DNA of 64,000 nt from contig NZ_CP113942.1 of the NCBI RefSeq assembly GCF_029392815.1, positions 558,001-622,000 of the forward strand, read 5' to 3'. The stretch comes from Bifidobacterium sp. ESL0682. GTDB lineage: Bacteria > Actinomycetota > Actinomycetes > Actinomycetales > Bifidobacteriaceae. The notes beneath the pieces were generated by a model. That model had not been told where the DNA came from. It saw only the letters and a list, made by a program, of their open reading frames with translations, and did no database searches. The translations under genes were made by a program, and so were the position numbers. Below are positions 28,950-38,135 of the stretch, in pieces (within the stretch, counting starts at the first letter, position 1; each line of letters starts with the position of its first letter).

Positions 28950-29003
28950 TGTGACCCTTTAACTGGCTGCGGCATTGTTGTCTTAGCTGGTTAAAGGGTC
29001 ACA
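28950..29003 (-). promoter_or_regulatory. Hairpin between binding-protein and permease genes
   Basis: A perfect 14-bp inverted repeat (tgtgaccctttaac / gttaaagggtcaca) with a 26-base loop lies in the gap between the first and second genes of the ABC operon. Such intercistronic stems often stabilise the upstream message or reduce read-through, giving more binding protein than permease. Confidence 0.7.
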
Positions 29004-29035
29004 ATAGTAAAGGAATTGCCTGAGGTTGCGGGCGC

Positions 29036-29914
29036 TCAGCTCTCAAGCATCGGGATGTCGGTGGTATATTCCTTGAGCCATTCGTGCTGCAGCTTGGTGA
29101 TGGTACCGTCCTGCTTCAGGGCTTTGACGGCCTTGTCGACCTCAGGGGCGAGCTTTGAGCCCTTCGGAAGGATGATACCCATGCCGTCCTTGTCTTCAGA
29201 ACCAGGAATCTGGCCGACGACCTTGGCGTTCTTGACTTGTCCGCTGTCCACCATCTGTACGGCATCGGGGGTGTCGACTACGAGTGCGTCGATCTGGTTG
29301 CTGTCGAGCGCTTGGGCCAGCGCGGCATTGTCGTTGAAGGTCTGGACGTCCTTCTTGATCTTGGAGACGGTGAAGTCATAGCTGGTGGTGCCCACCATGG
29401 CGCCGATAGCGCCTTTTTTAAGGTCGGCAAGGGACTTGGTATTGGCATATTTGCCGTTTTTCAGGACGATGACCGACTGTGTTTCGTTGTAGTAGCTTGG
29501 GGAGAAGTCGACGGCATTCTCGCGTTCGGGGGTGTCGGAGAACTGCTGGATGTTCATATCCCAGTCTTTCTGCGAACCTGGTGCGACGGCCTGGTCAAAG
29601 TTGGTGCGTGTCCACTTGATCTGCGACTTCTTGAAGCCCATCTTTTCGGCCACAGCGTAAGAGACCGCAGCTTCGAAGCCCTTGCCGCTCTCGGGCTTGT
29701 CGCCGATGACCCACGGTGCGTAGGTGGGCTGGCCGGTGCCGATGGTGAGTGTTCCCGGCGTCATGGTCTGCTGGGTGATATCGCCGGAGTTGCCGGAGCT
29801 TGCGGTATTGCCAGAGTTGCCGGAGCCGCAGCCGGCAGCGCCTACGGTCAGCGCGGCGATGCTCAGCGTTGCGGCGAGAATGCGGGTAATGCGTTTGGAA
29901 ATTGGTGATGGCAT
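29036..29914 (-). CDS. Polar amino acid ABC transporter substrate-binding lipoprotein
   Basis: The 292-residue product has a basic N-terminus, a hydrophobic segment and the lipobox VGAAGC (Cys29), then a Gly/Ser/Asn-rich linker and a family 3 solute-binding fold (GKGFEAAVSYAVAEKMG, VDFSPSYYNETQSVIVLKNG, LDSNQIDALVVDTPDAV). It is the first gene of the operon. It captures a polar amino acid outside the membrane. Confidence 0.94.
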   Translation of the reverse strand: MPSPISKRITRILAATLSIAALTVGAAGCGSGNSGNTASSGNSGDITQQTMTPGTLTIGTGQPTYAPWVIGDKPESGKGFEAAVSYAVAEKMGFKKSQIKWTRTNFDQAVAPGSQKDWDMNIQQFSDTPERENAVDFSPSYYNETQSVIVLKNGKYANTKSLADLKKGAIGAMVGTTSYDFTVSKIKKDVQTFNDNAALAQALDSNQIDALVVDTPDAVQMVDSGQVKNAKVVGQIPGSEDKDGMGIILPKGSKLAPEVDKAVKALKQDGTITKLQHEWLKEYTTDIPMLES

Positions 29915-30006
29915 GATTGATGACCTCTTGCTTTGTTGGAATCTGATATGACATCAACCGTATCGGCCAATGCGAATGTCGTCTTTGCGACGAATATGAC
30001 GTTTGC

Positions 30007-30081
30007 ATCATAGCATTGACTATCCCTGCACATATATGGACATACGCTTTTGATGATTTGGATAATTGATAACGCGTTATC
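30007..30081 (-). promoter_or_regulatory. Candidate promoter and palindrome upstream of the ABC operon
   Basis: On the - strand, tgctatgat (complement of 30007-30014) is an extended -10 element in front of the binding-protein gene. Further upstream at 30068-30081 is a perfect 14-bp palindrome, gataacgcgttatc, a possible operator roughly 60 bases upstream of the -10. No regulator is encoded next to it. Confidence 0.35.
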
Positions 30082-30142
30082 TGTCGTTCGAAAGGCGTGG
30101 CTTAGGACTTTCGTGCATGATTGCCGGAAGTATCTGGACAAG

Positions 30143-31531
30143 TCAGAAAACGGTATCGTTGTACGCAAGTTTGCCGGAAATCACCGTGGCGCGGTTGTGG
30201 CCTGCGCCGTGGCGAACTAACTCGTCCAGCGTGTGCTCGATTTCGCGCGGGGTGCGTGTTTCGACGGGCATATCGATGAAGGCGAGGTCGGCCAGCGCGC
30301 CGGCGTTGATTTGCCCGATGCGCTGGGCTCCGACGTGCATGCCCATCGATTCCGCCCCGCCTAGCGTCATCATGCGGATGATGCGGTGGCTCAGGTCGTC
30401 CTTGACATAGCCTTGCTCGCGAGTGATGGCATAAACCACGGCGGCCTCGTCAAAGAGGTCGAGGCTGGGGGAGCTGGAAAGCGAGTCGGTGCCGATGGAA
30501 AGGATGTTGCCTTCGTCCATATAGCGGCGTACTGGCGCGGTCTTGCCGGTATGCGTGATCTCATTGGAGCGCGGGCACAAGGCCACTGCGACGCCCCGCT
30601 GTCGTAGGATACGGCGATCCTCACGGTTGGCCCAGACGCCGTGGGCGATATGCACGTCGGGGCCGAGTGAGCCCAGACTGTCGACGAATTGGATGGCTGA
30701 AGCGCTTTTGCCGTGCCGTTTGAGCTCGCGATAATTGGCCCAGCGCTCATCGCTCCAGTCGTTGGCCGTGTAGGTGGTGAGGATTGCGGGGTGCAAGCCG
30801 GCTTCCAGCGGCGTTTCGGCCAGATGGATATGCAGACGCATGTTCAAGCGTCGGGCGATGTCGGGCAAATCGATGAACGGCTCGGCGTCGAGGGTGTAGG
30901 GCGCATGCGGGCTGATGCCGATATTCGGCAGGTTGAGTGCTCCAAGCTGGGCGAGGGTTTCCCTGAGAGCCTTCTTACCGTGGGCTTCCCAGTCCTTGTT
31001 GTGCCAGTTCATCACTTCCCAGTAGGCGATGCCGTGCAGGCCCTGCGAGGCCAGCGCTCCTGCTGCCTCGATGTCGGTGACGACGTCGGCGGCCGCCGTG
31101 GTGCCGCTTTCTACCAGCTGGCGTGCCCCGTCATAGGCCCACCGTTGCCATGGCTTGGTCTGCTCGGCCTGTGCGTAGACCTTGTCGAATGCCAGCTCCC
31201 AGCCGTGAAAGTCTCGGTAATGTCCTTGCCCGACACTTGCCATACCGGTATATTGCAAATGGGTGTGCGCGTTGACCAAACCTGGCATCAGCACCCCGTC
31301 GAAGTGCCGTTCCGTAACATCGGCTGGATTGATGCCCTCTTCGTTGAGTTCACCGAGCACCCAGCGTCGCGTGCCGACGTGCAGTACCCGTTCGCCGCGT
31401 ATGGCCACAGCGCCATTCGGGATGACAGGCGCGGTCACGGGAATTACGAGCGTCGCCGAGTACAGGTACACAGCCTGGTCTCCGGTATGGTCGTTCTCGG
31501 CAATGTTGTAAGAAGTAGAGGACGAGTTCAT
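30143..31531 (-). CDS. Amidohydrolase, nucleoside/SAH/MTA-deaminase-like
   Basis: The 462-residue protein belongs to the TRZ/ATZ/MtaD branch of the amidohydrolase superfamily. The metal-binding HxH is His89/His91 in GLVNAHTHLQYTG; further motifs are SPHAPYTL, LHIHLAETPLEAG, HIAHGVWAN and LSIGTDSLSSSPSLDLF. Members deaminate methylthioadenosine, S-adenosylhomocysteine or aminofutalosine. It is the last gene of a - strand cluster behind a divergent SAH-hydrolase-like gene, which suggests an SAH-type substrate. Substrate is inferred from context only. Confidence 0.85.
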   Translation of the reverse strand: MNSSSTSYNIAENDHTGDQAVYLYSATLVIPVTAPVIPNGAVAIRGERVLHVGTRRWVLGELNEEGINPADVTERHFDGVLMPGLVNAHTHLQYTGMASVGQGHYRDFHGWELAFDKVYAQAEQTKPWQRWAYDGARQLVESGTTAAADVVTDIEAAGALASQGLHGIAYWEVMNWHNKDWEAHGKKALRETLAQLGALNLPNIGISPHAPYTLDAEPFIDLPDIARRLNMRLHIHLAETPLEAGLHPAILTTYTANDWSDERWANYRELKRHGKSASAIQFVDSLGSLGPDVHIAHGVWANREDRRILRQRGVAVALCPRSNEITHTGKTAPVRRYMDEGNILSIGTDSLSSSPSLDLFDEAAVVYAITREQGYVKDDLSHRIIRMMTLGGAESMGMHVGAQRIGQINAGALADLAFIDMPVETRTPREIEHTLDELVRHGAGHNRATVISGKLAYNDTVF

Positions 31532-31581
31532 AGGTCGCTTTCTTGCTGTGATGTTGGAATGATTATCTCATATCAATGGTG

Positions 31582-31616
31582 GTGTCATTGTCGAATTGCC
31601 CTGACGGCAATGACAC
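31582..31616 (-). promoter_or_regulatory. Mutually exclusive hairpins before the amidohydrolase gene
   Basis: gtgtcattg (31582-31590) can pair with caatgacac (31608-31616), or attgcc (31595-31600) with ggcaat (31606-31611). The two share bases 31608-31611 and cannot coexist. They lie in the 166-base gap between the SAH-hydrolase-like and amidohydrolase genes. Confidence 0.4.
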
Positions 31617-31697
31617 GGTTGATCTGCAGATATTGATACCGCACATTGCACGGTGAAGAAACGCCAAATGCGCGTTGGAAAACAGTTCAAATGGAGC

Positions 31698-33203
31698 TTA
31701 GTCCTGCATGGTATCGAAGCGGGTAGTTTTCCAGCTGTAGCCGTTGTTTTCGACCGCGTGGCTTGCACTGTAGCCGCGCACGTGCAAGGCGATTTCAGCT
31801 ATATCGTGGTCGGTAGCGGCATCGAGACGGATGATGTGGTTCGGCAGGTTCCCGCGATTTTCGATGAGATGGGCGACTGCGCTCAGCTGAACGGCAAAGC
31901 TCAAATCCATGATTTCGATAGGATTGCCGCCGCCGGCCGTGTAATTGACGCCATCGCCTTGCGCGAGCAGTCGTAGTTCCGGACCATCGGGGACGTGGAT
32001 GGTGGTGATGTCATGTCCGGGCTGATGGCGGAATGAAGGGATATCGTCCAGCGCGATCTCGTCGGCGATGCCGCCGATGACCGCAAGCATGGTGTTCGGA
32101 GTCATCAGGCGTAGATGTTCGAGCGCCAGCGTGTGCCGCACGCCGGTGGCGGAGACGGCCATATCCGTCTCGGACAGTGTGTCGTCAATATCGGCGGTAG
32201 GGAAGCCTTCGAATACTGCTCTGAGGCAGACGACGGGATCGATGTCGCAGATGGTGACGTGTGCGCCCAACGCCCGTACGCGAAGCGCAAAGCCGCGACC
32301 GACCGGCCCGTAGCCGATGACGGTGACGTTCTTACCTGCAAACCATTGATCGCCGAGGATTTCCTGAATGGTGGTCACGCAGGTCTCACCGGTGCCATGG
32401 GCGTTGTCGAAGTCGGTTTTGAGAGCGCTGTCGTTGACGGCGACGACGGGGTAGGGAAGCGCATCGTCATCTTGCATGGCTTGGAAGGCACGTACACCAC
32501 TGGTCGTCTCTTCGGCCACGCCGATGAGGTTCTTGACGATTTCGGGGCGCTCGCGGGCGGCGAGACGAGCAAAGCTGGCACCGTCGTCGATGATGATGTT
32601 GGGGTTGAGGATGTCCAGAAGCCGCAGCGCCCCGTCGTGGTATTGCTCAGAAGTCCAGTCGTTTTTGGCCTCCACCGCGATGCCTTCGATATGCAACTGT
32701 CGGGCCACGCGCTCATCTACTCCGCCAGGCTCGCAGCACACGCCGACCTGCGCCCCCGCCGCTTTGAGTTCGCGTAGCAGCACGGCGGTTTTGGGCTCGA
32801 GAATCAGACAGGTGGCAATGCGGATGTCATGGAAATCGACAGTTTTCGTGAGTCGCTCCATCAGTTTGTGTGTGACGGGCATGTGTGCTTGCGCGTAGTT
32901 TATCGCGTCAAGTCCGCCGGATTTTCGCATGTCTTTAAAAGGCTCGGGGTTTTCTGTGCCATCGTTAGGTTCATGGATTCCAGAGGTTGGAACATATGGA
33001 TAGACGAATGGGGAATTGTCTTTCCTGGGGTCGCCCTTGACAATGTTCATGCCCCAAGCCGCAGCTTGGTTGTAGAGCAAAGTGTCGTTGTTGCTTGTTT
33101 CATCAATCTGCAAGCTCGCTCCAGCCAGCGATTGGTTGGTATGCTGCGAAAACGTTCGTGCCCACGAGGCGAAGTCGCGATGAGGGTCATCGGAATGGTT
33201 CAT
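31698..33203 (-). CDS. Divergent adenosylhomocysteinase-family protein
   Basis: The 501-residue product aligns along its length with S-adenosylhomocysteine hydrolase: GVAEETTSGV (229-238), NDSALKTDFDN with Lys262, Asp266 and Asn267, and the NAD-binding VIGYGPVGRG (295-304). Several active-site positions differ. The catalytic-His region HMTxQTAVL reads LEPKTAVL, NIGHFDxEI reads VIGGIADEI, a GHP-type motif reads GNP, and the C-terminal Lys/Tyr pair is missing. It may act on a modified substrate such as S-inosylhomocysteine, or not be a hydrolase. It lies 9 bases after the DUF985 cupin gene, forming an operon. Confidence 0.85.
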   Translation of the reverse strand: MNHSDDPHRDFASWARTFSQHTNQSLAGASLQIDETSNNDTLLYNQAAAWGMNIVKGDPRKDNSPFVYPYVPTSGIHEPNDGTENPEPFKDMRKSGGLDAINYAQAHMPVTHKLMERLTKTVDFHDIRIATCLILEPKTAVLLRELKAAGAQVGVCCEPGGVDERVARQLHIEGIAVEAKNDWTSEQYHDGALRLLDILNPNIIIDDGASFARLAARERPEIVKNLIGVAEETTSGVRAFQAMQDDDALPYPVVAVNDSALKTDFDNAHGTGETCVTTIQEILGDQWFAGKNVTVIGYGPVGRGFALRVRALGAHVTICDIDPVVCLRAVFEGFPTADIDDTLSETDMAVSATGVRHTLALEHLRLMTPNTMLAVIGGIADEIALDDIPSFRHQPGHDITTIHVPDGPELRLLAQGDGVNYTAGGGNPIEIMDLSFAVQLSAVAHLIENRGNLPNHIIRLDAATDHDIAEIALHVRGYSASHAVENNGYSWKTTRFDTMQD

Positions 33204-33212
33204 ATTTCCGTC

Positions 33213-33869
33213 TTATTCAAGTGTAAAGCCGTTGAAGGTGAAGCCGGGGCTGACCACGCAAGAGACCAGCGCGTCACCTTTGCCGGGAACGGTGCGCTGC
33301 CAGCAGCCTTCGGGGATGACCACCTGACCGATCGGTTCCGATGAGGAACCAGATGCTGGCGCATTGTTTTGGGATGTGGTGCCGGTTGCAGTCGGATTGA
33401 CGGATGCTATTCCCTGGCCCAGCGTGTAGAGCGTGCGGCCGGATTCATCGGCCGGGGCGTCACCGTAGCCGCCCAGTTCAAGGCCGACGGTGGCAGGTCC
33501 GTGCCAGAGCCAGATTTCGGTGGCGTCCACCTTGTGCCAGGCACTCGCGTCGCCTTGTGCCAAGAGGAAATAGATCAGTGAAGCCAGCGGGCGGCCTTCC
33601 GTCGCTTTCATCGATTGCAGGTCTGCCGCGGTGGCAGCATAGGAAAGATCGGAGTTTGCTGTGTCGGCAAACGTAGAATCTGCTTGGCTGTTGCCAGCAC
33701 CTCGCAGTGCGTCTTCGTGTTCCGCTGCTTGCTGCGTTGCTGTTCCCGCAGCAGCCTGCAGACTCAGCCAGGTCTGTCGGTACCATCCGCCCTCGGGATG
33801 TTCCTCAAGATTCAGCGTCTTCACTACGTGCTGTGCGTACTCGCTCATATCCTCAAATGCAACGCTCAT
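33213..33869 (-). CDS. DUF985 cupin-family protein
   Basis: The 218-residue product starts like the DUF985 (Cupin_5) family: VKTLNLEEHPEGGWYRQTW. It then has SLIYFLLAQGDASAWHKVDATEIWLWH, EPIGQVVIPEGCWQRTVPG and LVSCVVSPGFTFNGFTL, which make the beta-barrel core. Two insertions (about residues 38-75 and 150-170), rich in Ala/Ser/Gln, enlarge it over the usual 160-170 residues. Biochemical function of the family is not established. It is the first gene of the cluster with the SAH-hydrolase-like gene. Confidence 0.85.
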   Translation of the reverse strand: MSVAFEDMSEYAQHVVKTLNLEEHPEGGWYRQTWLSLQAAAGTATQQAAEHEDALRGAGNSQADSTFADTANSDLSYAATAADLQSMKATEGRPLASLIYFLLAQGDASAWHKVDATEIWLWHGPATVGLELGGYGDAPADESGRTLYTLGQGIASVNPTATGTTSQNNAPASGSSSEPIGQVVIPEGCWQRTVPGKGDALVSCVVSPGFTFNGFTLE

Positions 33870-33993
33870 TGTTTTGTCCTTTGTTCAGGTGCGAGTGAAA
33901 GTCTGTCGGAAGTTTCACTTGGCCTAATTTCAATGTGATGTTTAGAAGATTTTATCAACCGGTCTGGCACGACGAGTCGTCAGAGGCGGAGAC

Positions 33994-35416
33994 TCATCTT
34001 CCCTTCGAAACGCCTAATGCATCGAGGGCATCACGCAAGGATGAGACCTCTACGATTTCCATGCCTTTGACGGCCTTGATGCCACGTCGACCGCGATGGG
34101 TGGGGACCACGGCACGGGTGAAGCCCAATCGTGCGGCTTCGTTGATGCGATGGGAAAGCTGGGGGACTGGGCGCACCTGGCCGGTAAGTGAAATCTCGCC
34201 CATGGCGCAGGTGGTGCGGGCGATGGGTTTGCTGGTGGCAGCGCTCGCCAGTGCGGCGACGATGGCGAGGTCGCAGGCCGGCTCTTTGGCCAGTCCGCCG
34301 GCAATGGTCGAAACGTAAAGATCGTTGGCCAGAAGATTGACATGACCATGGCGATAGAGCACTGCCGAAAGCATGGCCAGTCTGTTGGAATCGATGCCAT
34401 TGGTATTGCGCCTTGGCGTTGGCAGGACGGATTTAGTAACCAATGCCTGCACCTCGATTGGCAGGCTGCGGTGGCCGTCGAGTGTGAACGTGACACAGGT
34501 GCCTTCGACGGGTGCGTCTTCGGTCGAGAGGAACAGGCCTGAGGGGTCGCTGACCTCTTCGATGCCTTCGCCGCTCATGTCGAAGCAACCCACTTCGTCG
34601 GTCGGTCCGAAGCGGTTCTTGGCCGCATGCAGCAGGCGCAGCGCGGTCTGGGCGTCACCCTCGAACTGGCAGACCACATCCACCAAGTGTTCGAGCGTGC
34701 GCGGGCCGGCTATGGAGCCGTCTTTGGTGACGTGACCGACCAACATCACAGGAATATCAAGGGTTTTGGCAGTATCAATCAGAGCGCTGGCCACTTCTCG
34801 CACCTGCGTGGAGCCGCCGGAGATGCCATCGACGTCCTGCGAAACGATGGTCTGCGCGGAATCGACAATGGCAAGGCTCGGCTTCTCCTGCTCGATCAGG
34901 CCGAGCACGGTCGCGAGATCGGTGGTCGAAGCCAACAGCAGATTGTCTTGCAGTGCGTTGATGCGTGAGGCACGCATACGCACCTGTGCTTGGGATTCCT
35001 CGCCTGAGATATAAAGAACGGATTTCTTGGGATTGTTTCGTGCCACGTTGCCGGCGGTTTCCAGCAACAGTGTTGACTTGCCGATGCCAGGTTCGCCGGC
35101 GACCAAAACGACCGAACCCGGCACGATGCCACCGCCCAAAACGCGGTCGAATTCGCCAAAGCCGCTGGGAATTCTTTTGTATATCGGTCGAGATTTCCGT
35201 AATCGGCTTGGCTGCGGCATTGCCGGCGATGACAGCGGAACTGGCCTGTGTGCGGGAGGTTCGCCCTGGCGCGGCAGTGCGCGATGCGGCGGCGGGCCGT
35301 GCCTCATGGAACTCCTCGATGGTGCCCCATTGTCCGCATTCGGGGCAACGCCCATACCATTTCACGCCGTTCCATCCGCACTCGGAGCAGACGTATTGTG
35401 TCACATTCTTTGCCAT
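33994..35416 (-). CDS. radA: DNA repair protein RadA, frameshifted in this sequence
   Basis: The gene starts at 35416 with MAKNVTQYVCSECGW and a four-Cys zinc finger (CSEC, CPEC). It shifts frame at a run of four T (35175-35178; AAAA in the coding strand). Removing one base restores ...DIQRIPSGFGEFDRVLGGG and a 473-residue protein. The second part has Walker A AGEPGIGKSTL, the RadA KNRFG motif, and a Lon-like C-terminal domain. RadA assists branch migration in recombination. The gene is not obviously operonic with its neighbours. Confidence 0.92.
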
Positions 35417-35568
35417 GATGCCGACGCTAGCTAATTTCGACGACATCGGCAAGTTTTCATGACGATGTTCCGTTAAATTTCAAGGTGATATTTCAGTCGA
35501 TAATATTGAGAATAATTAAGCTGCGTATGGCGGAACCAGCGTCAGCCCGCTGTGAAATAATCGTGATT

Positions 35569-36183
35569 ATGTCGACCGAACAGAAATCTTCTTCCCATGG
35601 AAAGCTGATCGCCGTCGTGGTTGCCGCCGCGGTGGTCATTGTTCTTGCCCTGCTTTCAGCGTTTGTGTGGCCTGGCTGGGCGATGAACAAGGGGACGACT
35701 GGCGAGCAGAAGCAGCAGGTCGCTGCCAGCAAACCTGCGCCTACTACGCCAAGCATCAAAGCCAAGGATTTGCCGCAGGATGCTTCGCCGTTGTTGAAGG
35801 CGATGCCCGACAGCGTGCTCAATTTCGCGCGTACCGAGGCGGCCCCGAGCGCGAACTGGACGTCTGCCTCGCCGATTGAAGAATACACGCTCACCTATTC
35901 GACAGGAGATCTGCCGAAGGATGTCACACTCGTGGTGGCGCAATGGTCCAGCGGCGACAGCGCGAAAAGTCAGTATGACACGCTCACCGGTGCGCTCAAG
36001 GGCACCGACTTGTCCAGCGGCGACGTGAAGGTCTCCGGCAATGTTACTGGCAAGTATGTGGTCAAAGCCACAGACGCAAAAGGCAAGACGGCCACAGCAA
36101 TCTGGCAGAACGATACCGTTGTGTTCCAAGCCACGGGCCCCAAGGATTCGATACAGCGTTTCTATTCGAAGTTCCCTCTGTAG
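35569..36183 (+). CDS. Membrane-anchored protein of unknown function
   Basis: The product is 204 residues if started at the ATG at 35569 (MSTEQKSSSHGK); the frame is open back to 35485. A single hydrophobic segment (residues about 13-37) is followed by a Lys/Ala/Pro-rich linker and an extracytoplasmic domain of about 140 residues with YTLTYSTGDLPKDVTLVVAQW and TGKYVVKATDAKGKTATAIW. No family was recognised. It is divergent from radA. Confidence 0.8.
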   Translation: MSTEQKSSSHGKLIAVVVAAAVVIVLALLSAFVWPGWAMNKGTTGEQKQQVAASKPAPTTPSIKAKDLPQDASPLLKAMPDSVLNFARTEAAPSANWTSASPIEEYTLTYSTGDLPKDVTLVVAQWSSGDSAKSQYDTLTGALKGTDLSSGDVKVSGNVTGKYVVKATDAKGKTATAIWQNDTVVFQATGPKDSIQRFYSKFPL

Positions 36184-36321
36184 ACTCGCAGATTGAGGTT
36201 GAATGATTCCCCTTGTTTTTCTGGGGATTCCGGAAAATCGAAGATGCTGGCGTTTTAAGTCGGCAAGAGCGAGTAATATAAGTCAAGTTGCAAACTTACA
36301 GTCAAGGATTGGAGGCTTCAG

Positions 36322-36411
36322 ATGGGTTCCGTCATCAAGAAGCGCCGCAAGCGGATGAGCAAGAAGAAGCACCGCAAACTGCTGCGTAAGACTCGTCATC
36401 AGCGCAAGTAG
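36322..36411 (+). CDS. Small ribosomal protein bS22-like (AURKAIP1/COX24 motif)
   Basis: This 29-residue ORF reads [20 protein letters not shown] followed by LRKTRHQRK. It matches the tiny basic AURKAIP1/COX24-domain protein of actinobacteria, identified as bS22 in mycobacterial ribosomes. A perfect ggagg lies 6 bases before the ATG, and a terminator follows, so it is a monocistronic gene. Confidence 0.92.
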   Translation: MGSVIKKRRKRMSKKKHRKLLRKTRHQRK

Positions 36412-36428
36412 TATAAAGCTTTTCATAA

Positions 36429-36463
36429 GGTTCGGAGTTGTTTGACTCCGAGCCTTTTATTTT
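36429..36463 (+). terminator. Terminator after the bS22-like gene
   Basis: ggttcggagt pairs with actccgagcc (10 bp, one G-U), followed by ttttatttt. A typical intrinsic terminator. Confidence 0.9.
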
Positions 36464-36570
36464 GTCGTCATTACCGGTATACCTGTCGTGATCATGCCGG
36501 ATACCGTCATGCGGCTGGCACAGGGCGCAAAAGATTGGCGAATTGGCCTTGAGCGTGGCATGATGAGGGT

Positions 36571-37074
36571 ATGGCACAAATAACTTTGGGTGGTGCGCCC
36601 ACTCGCACAGTAGGAAATCTTCCCGCCGTTGGCTCTGCAGCCCCGGCTTTCTCCATTGCCGATGGTGATCTCAACGATTTCGGTCTTGACAAGTTCGTTG
36701 GCCGCAAGGTCATCCTGAACATCTTCCCGTCGCTTGACACGGATGTCTGCTCGATGTCGGTGCGCAAGTTCAATACGATGGCCGAAGATCTGGATGACGT
36801 CACTGTCGTCTGCATTTCGAAGGATCTGCCGTTCGCCCAGGCCCGTTTCTGCGGCGCCGAAGGCATCAAGAACGTTGTTACCGGTTCCGCCTTCCGCTCC
36901 TCGTTCGGCGAGGATTACGGCGTGACCATCGCCGACGGTGGCATGCGTGGTCTGCTTTCCCGCGCGGTTGTCGTGGTCGACCGTGATGGCAACGTGGCAT
37001 ATACGCAGCAGGTTCCTGAGATTCATGACGAACCTGACTATGATGCCGCTCGCAAGGCAGTCGAAGCGCTTTAA
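36571..37074 (+). CDS. tpx: Thiol peroxidase Tpx
   Basis: The 167-residue product is a 2-Cys peroxiredoxin of the Tpx class. The peroxidatic Cys60 is in FPSLDTDVCSMSV and the resolving Cys94 in ARFCGAEG, matching the C61/C95 pair of E. coli Tpx. It reduces hydrogen and alkyl peroxides with thioredoxin-type donors. It is probably monocistronic, between two terminators. Confidence 0.97.
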   Translation: MAQITLGGAPTRTVGNLPAVGSAAPAFSIADGDLNDFGLDKFVGRKVILNIFPSLDTDVCSMSVRKFNTMAEDLDDVTVVCISKDLPFAQARFCGAEGIKNVVTGSAFRSSFGEDYGVTIADGGMRGLLSRAVVVVDRDGNVAYTQQVPEIHDEPDYDAARKAVEAL

Positions 37075-37117
37075 TAAGTGGTTGGAGCTTGAATAAAGCT
37101 CGTTGATTGTTATATAA

Positions 37118-37158
37118 AAAGCCGGTGCGCAACTTCTTAATAGTTGCGCACCGGCTTT
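37118..37158. terminator. Bidirectional terminator between tpx and rpiA
   Basis: A perfect 17-bp inverted repeat (aaagccggtgcgcaact / agttgcgcaccggcttt) with a 7-base loop, flanked by A-rich and T-rich ends, sits between convergent tpx and rpiA. Confidence 0.9.
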
Positions 37159-37253
37159 CACTATTCGTTTTCGATTAGTGAACTATGGTTTTAGGATTCA
37201 CCGATTCCTGAAGGAATTCAATATTATCCAATCAATGAGTCGGATTCGAAAAC

Positions 37254-37952
37254 TCAGTTCTCGGAAACGGTCAAAATACGCGGGCCGTTCGGGTTGCCGA
37301 CGATAACCTTGTTCACGCGGTTCAGGAAGAGACCGTGCTCCACCACGCCGACCGTGTTGATGAGGTCCTCGGCGAGGTCCTCCGGGTGGTCGATGCGTTC
37401 GAGGTGCAGATCGACGACATAGTTGTTCTCGTCGGTACGCACGTCGGTGCCGTCGGCGTTCTTGCGCAGGGTCGGCTTGTAGCCCTTGGCTTCGAACTTC
37501 TTGATGACGTGGCCGGCGCCGAAGGGGATGACCTCGACAGGCAGCGGGAACTTGCCGATGGTGTCGACCACCTTGGACTCGTCGACGATCCAGATGTTGT
37601 AGTTGGAGTTCTCGTTGACGATCTTCTCCCAGAGCAGGGCAGCGCCGCCGCCCTTGATACCGTTGAAGTTCTTGTCCACTTCGTCGGCGCCGTCGATGGT
37701 CAGATCGATGTGGTCCACGTCGTCGATGTCGACGATCTTGATGCCATAGCCTTCGGCCTGCTTGGCGGTGCGGCGGGAAGTCGTCACACCAGTGAACTGA
37801 AGGCCTTCCTCCTGCGTGCGGCGGCCGAGTTCGTCGACCAGGAAGCGCACGGTGGAACCGGTGCCGAGACCCGCGATCATGCCGTCCTTGATGAACTTGG
37901 CACCCTCGATGCCGGCCGCCTTTTTCAGTGCGTCTTGTTGCTCTTTATCCAT
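37254..37952 (-). CDS. rpiA: Ribose-5-phosphate isomerase A
   Basis: The 232-residue enzyme interconverts ribose-5-phosphate and ribulose-5-phosphate. It shows [38 protein letters not shown] and [13 protein letters not shown]. Ribose-5-phosphate supplies the bifid shunt and nucleotide synthesis. The frame is open to 38003, but the ATG at 37952 has aaaggag just upstream on its strand. Confidence 0.96.
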   Translation of the reverse strand: MDKEQQDALKKAAGIEGAKFIKDGMIAGLGTGSTVRFLVDELGRRTQEEGLQFTGVTTSRRTAKQAEGYGIKIVDIDDVDHIDLTIDGADEVDKNFNGIKGGGAALLWEKIVNENSNYNIWIVDESKVVDTIGKFPLPVEVIPFGAGHVIKKFEAKGYKPTLRKNADGTDVRTDENNYVVDLHLERIDHPEDLAEDLINTVGVVEHGLFLNRVNKVIVGNPNGPRILTVSEN

Positions 37953-38135
37953 GGATACTCCTTTAAAAGATCCTAGCTTCGCCATGTTAGTGACGAGCAT
38001 CACTTTCCATAGTATCGGTGTTCCAATACTTTCTTAGGCTGTGCGTTGCGGGTCTGAACGTTCAAGTTGTGCAATACATTGCTGTGCCATGACGAATCGA
38101 TTGGTTGCTGGAAAGACCTCCTGAGTCGTGGCGGA

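Noticed and set aside
28950..29003. Long inverted repeat as insertion scar
   Set aside because: No target-site duplication or foreign ORF; position in an operon gap fits an mRNA stem.
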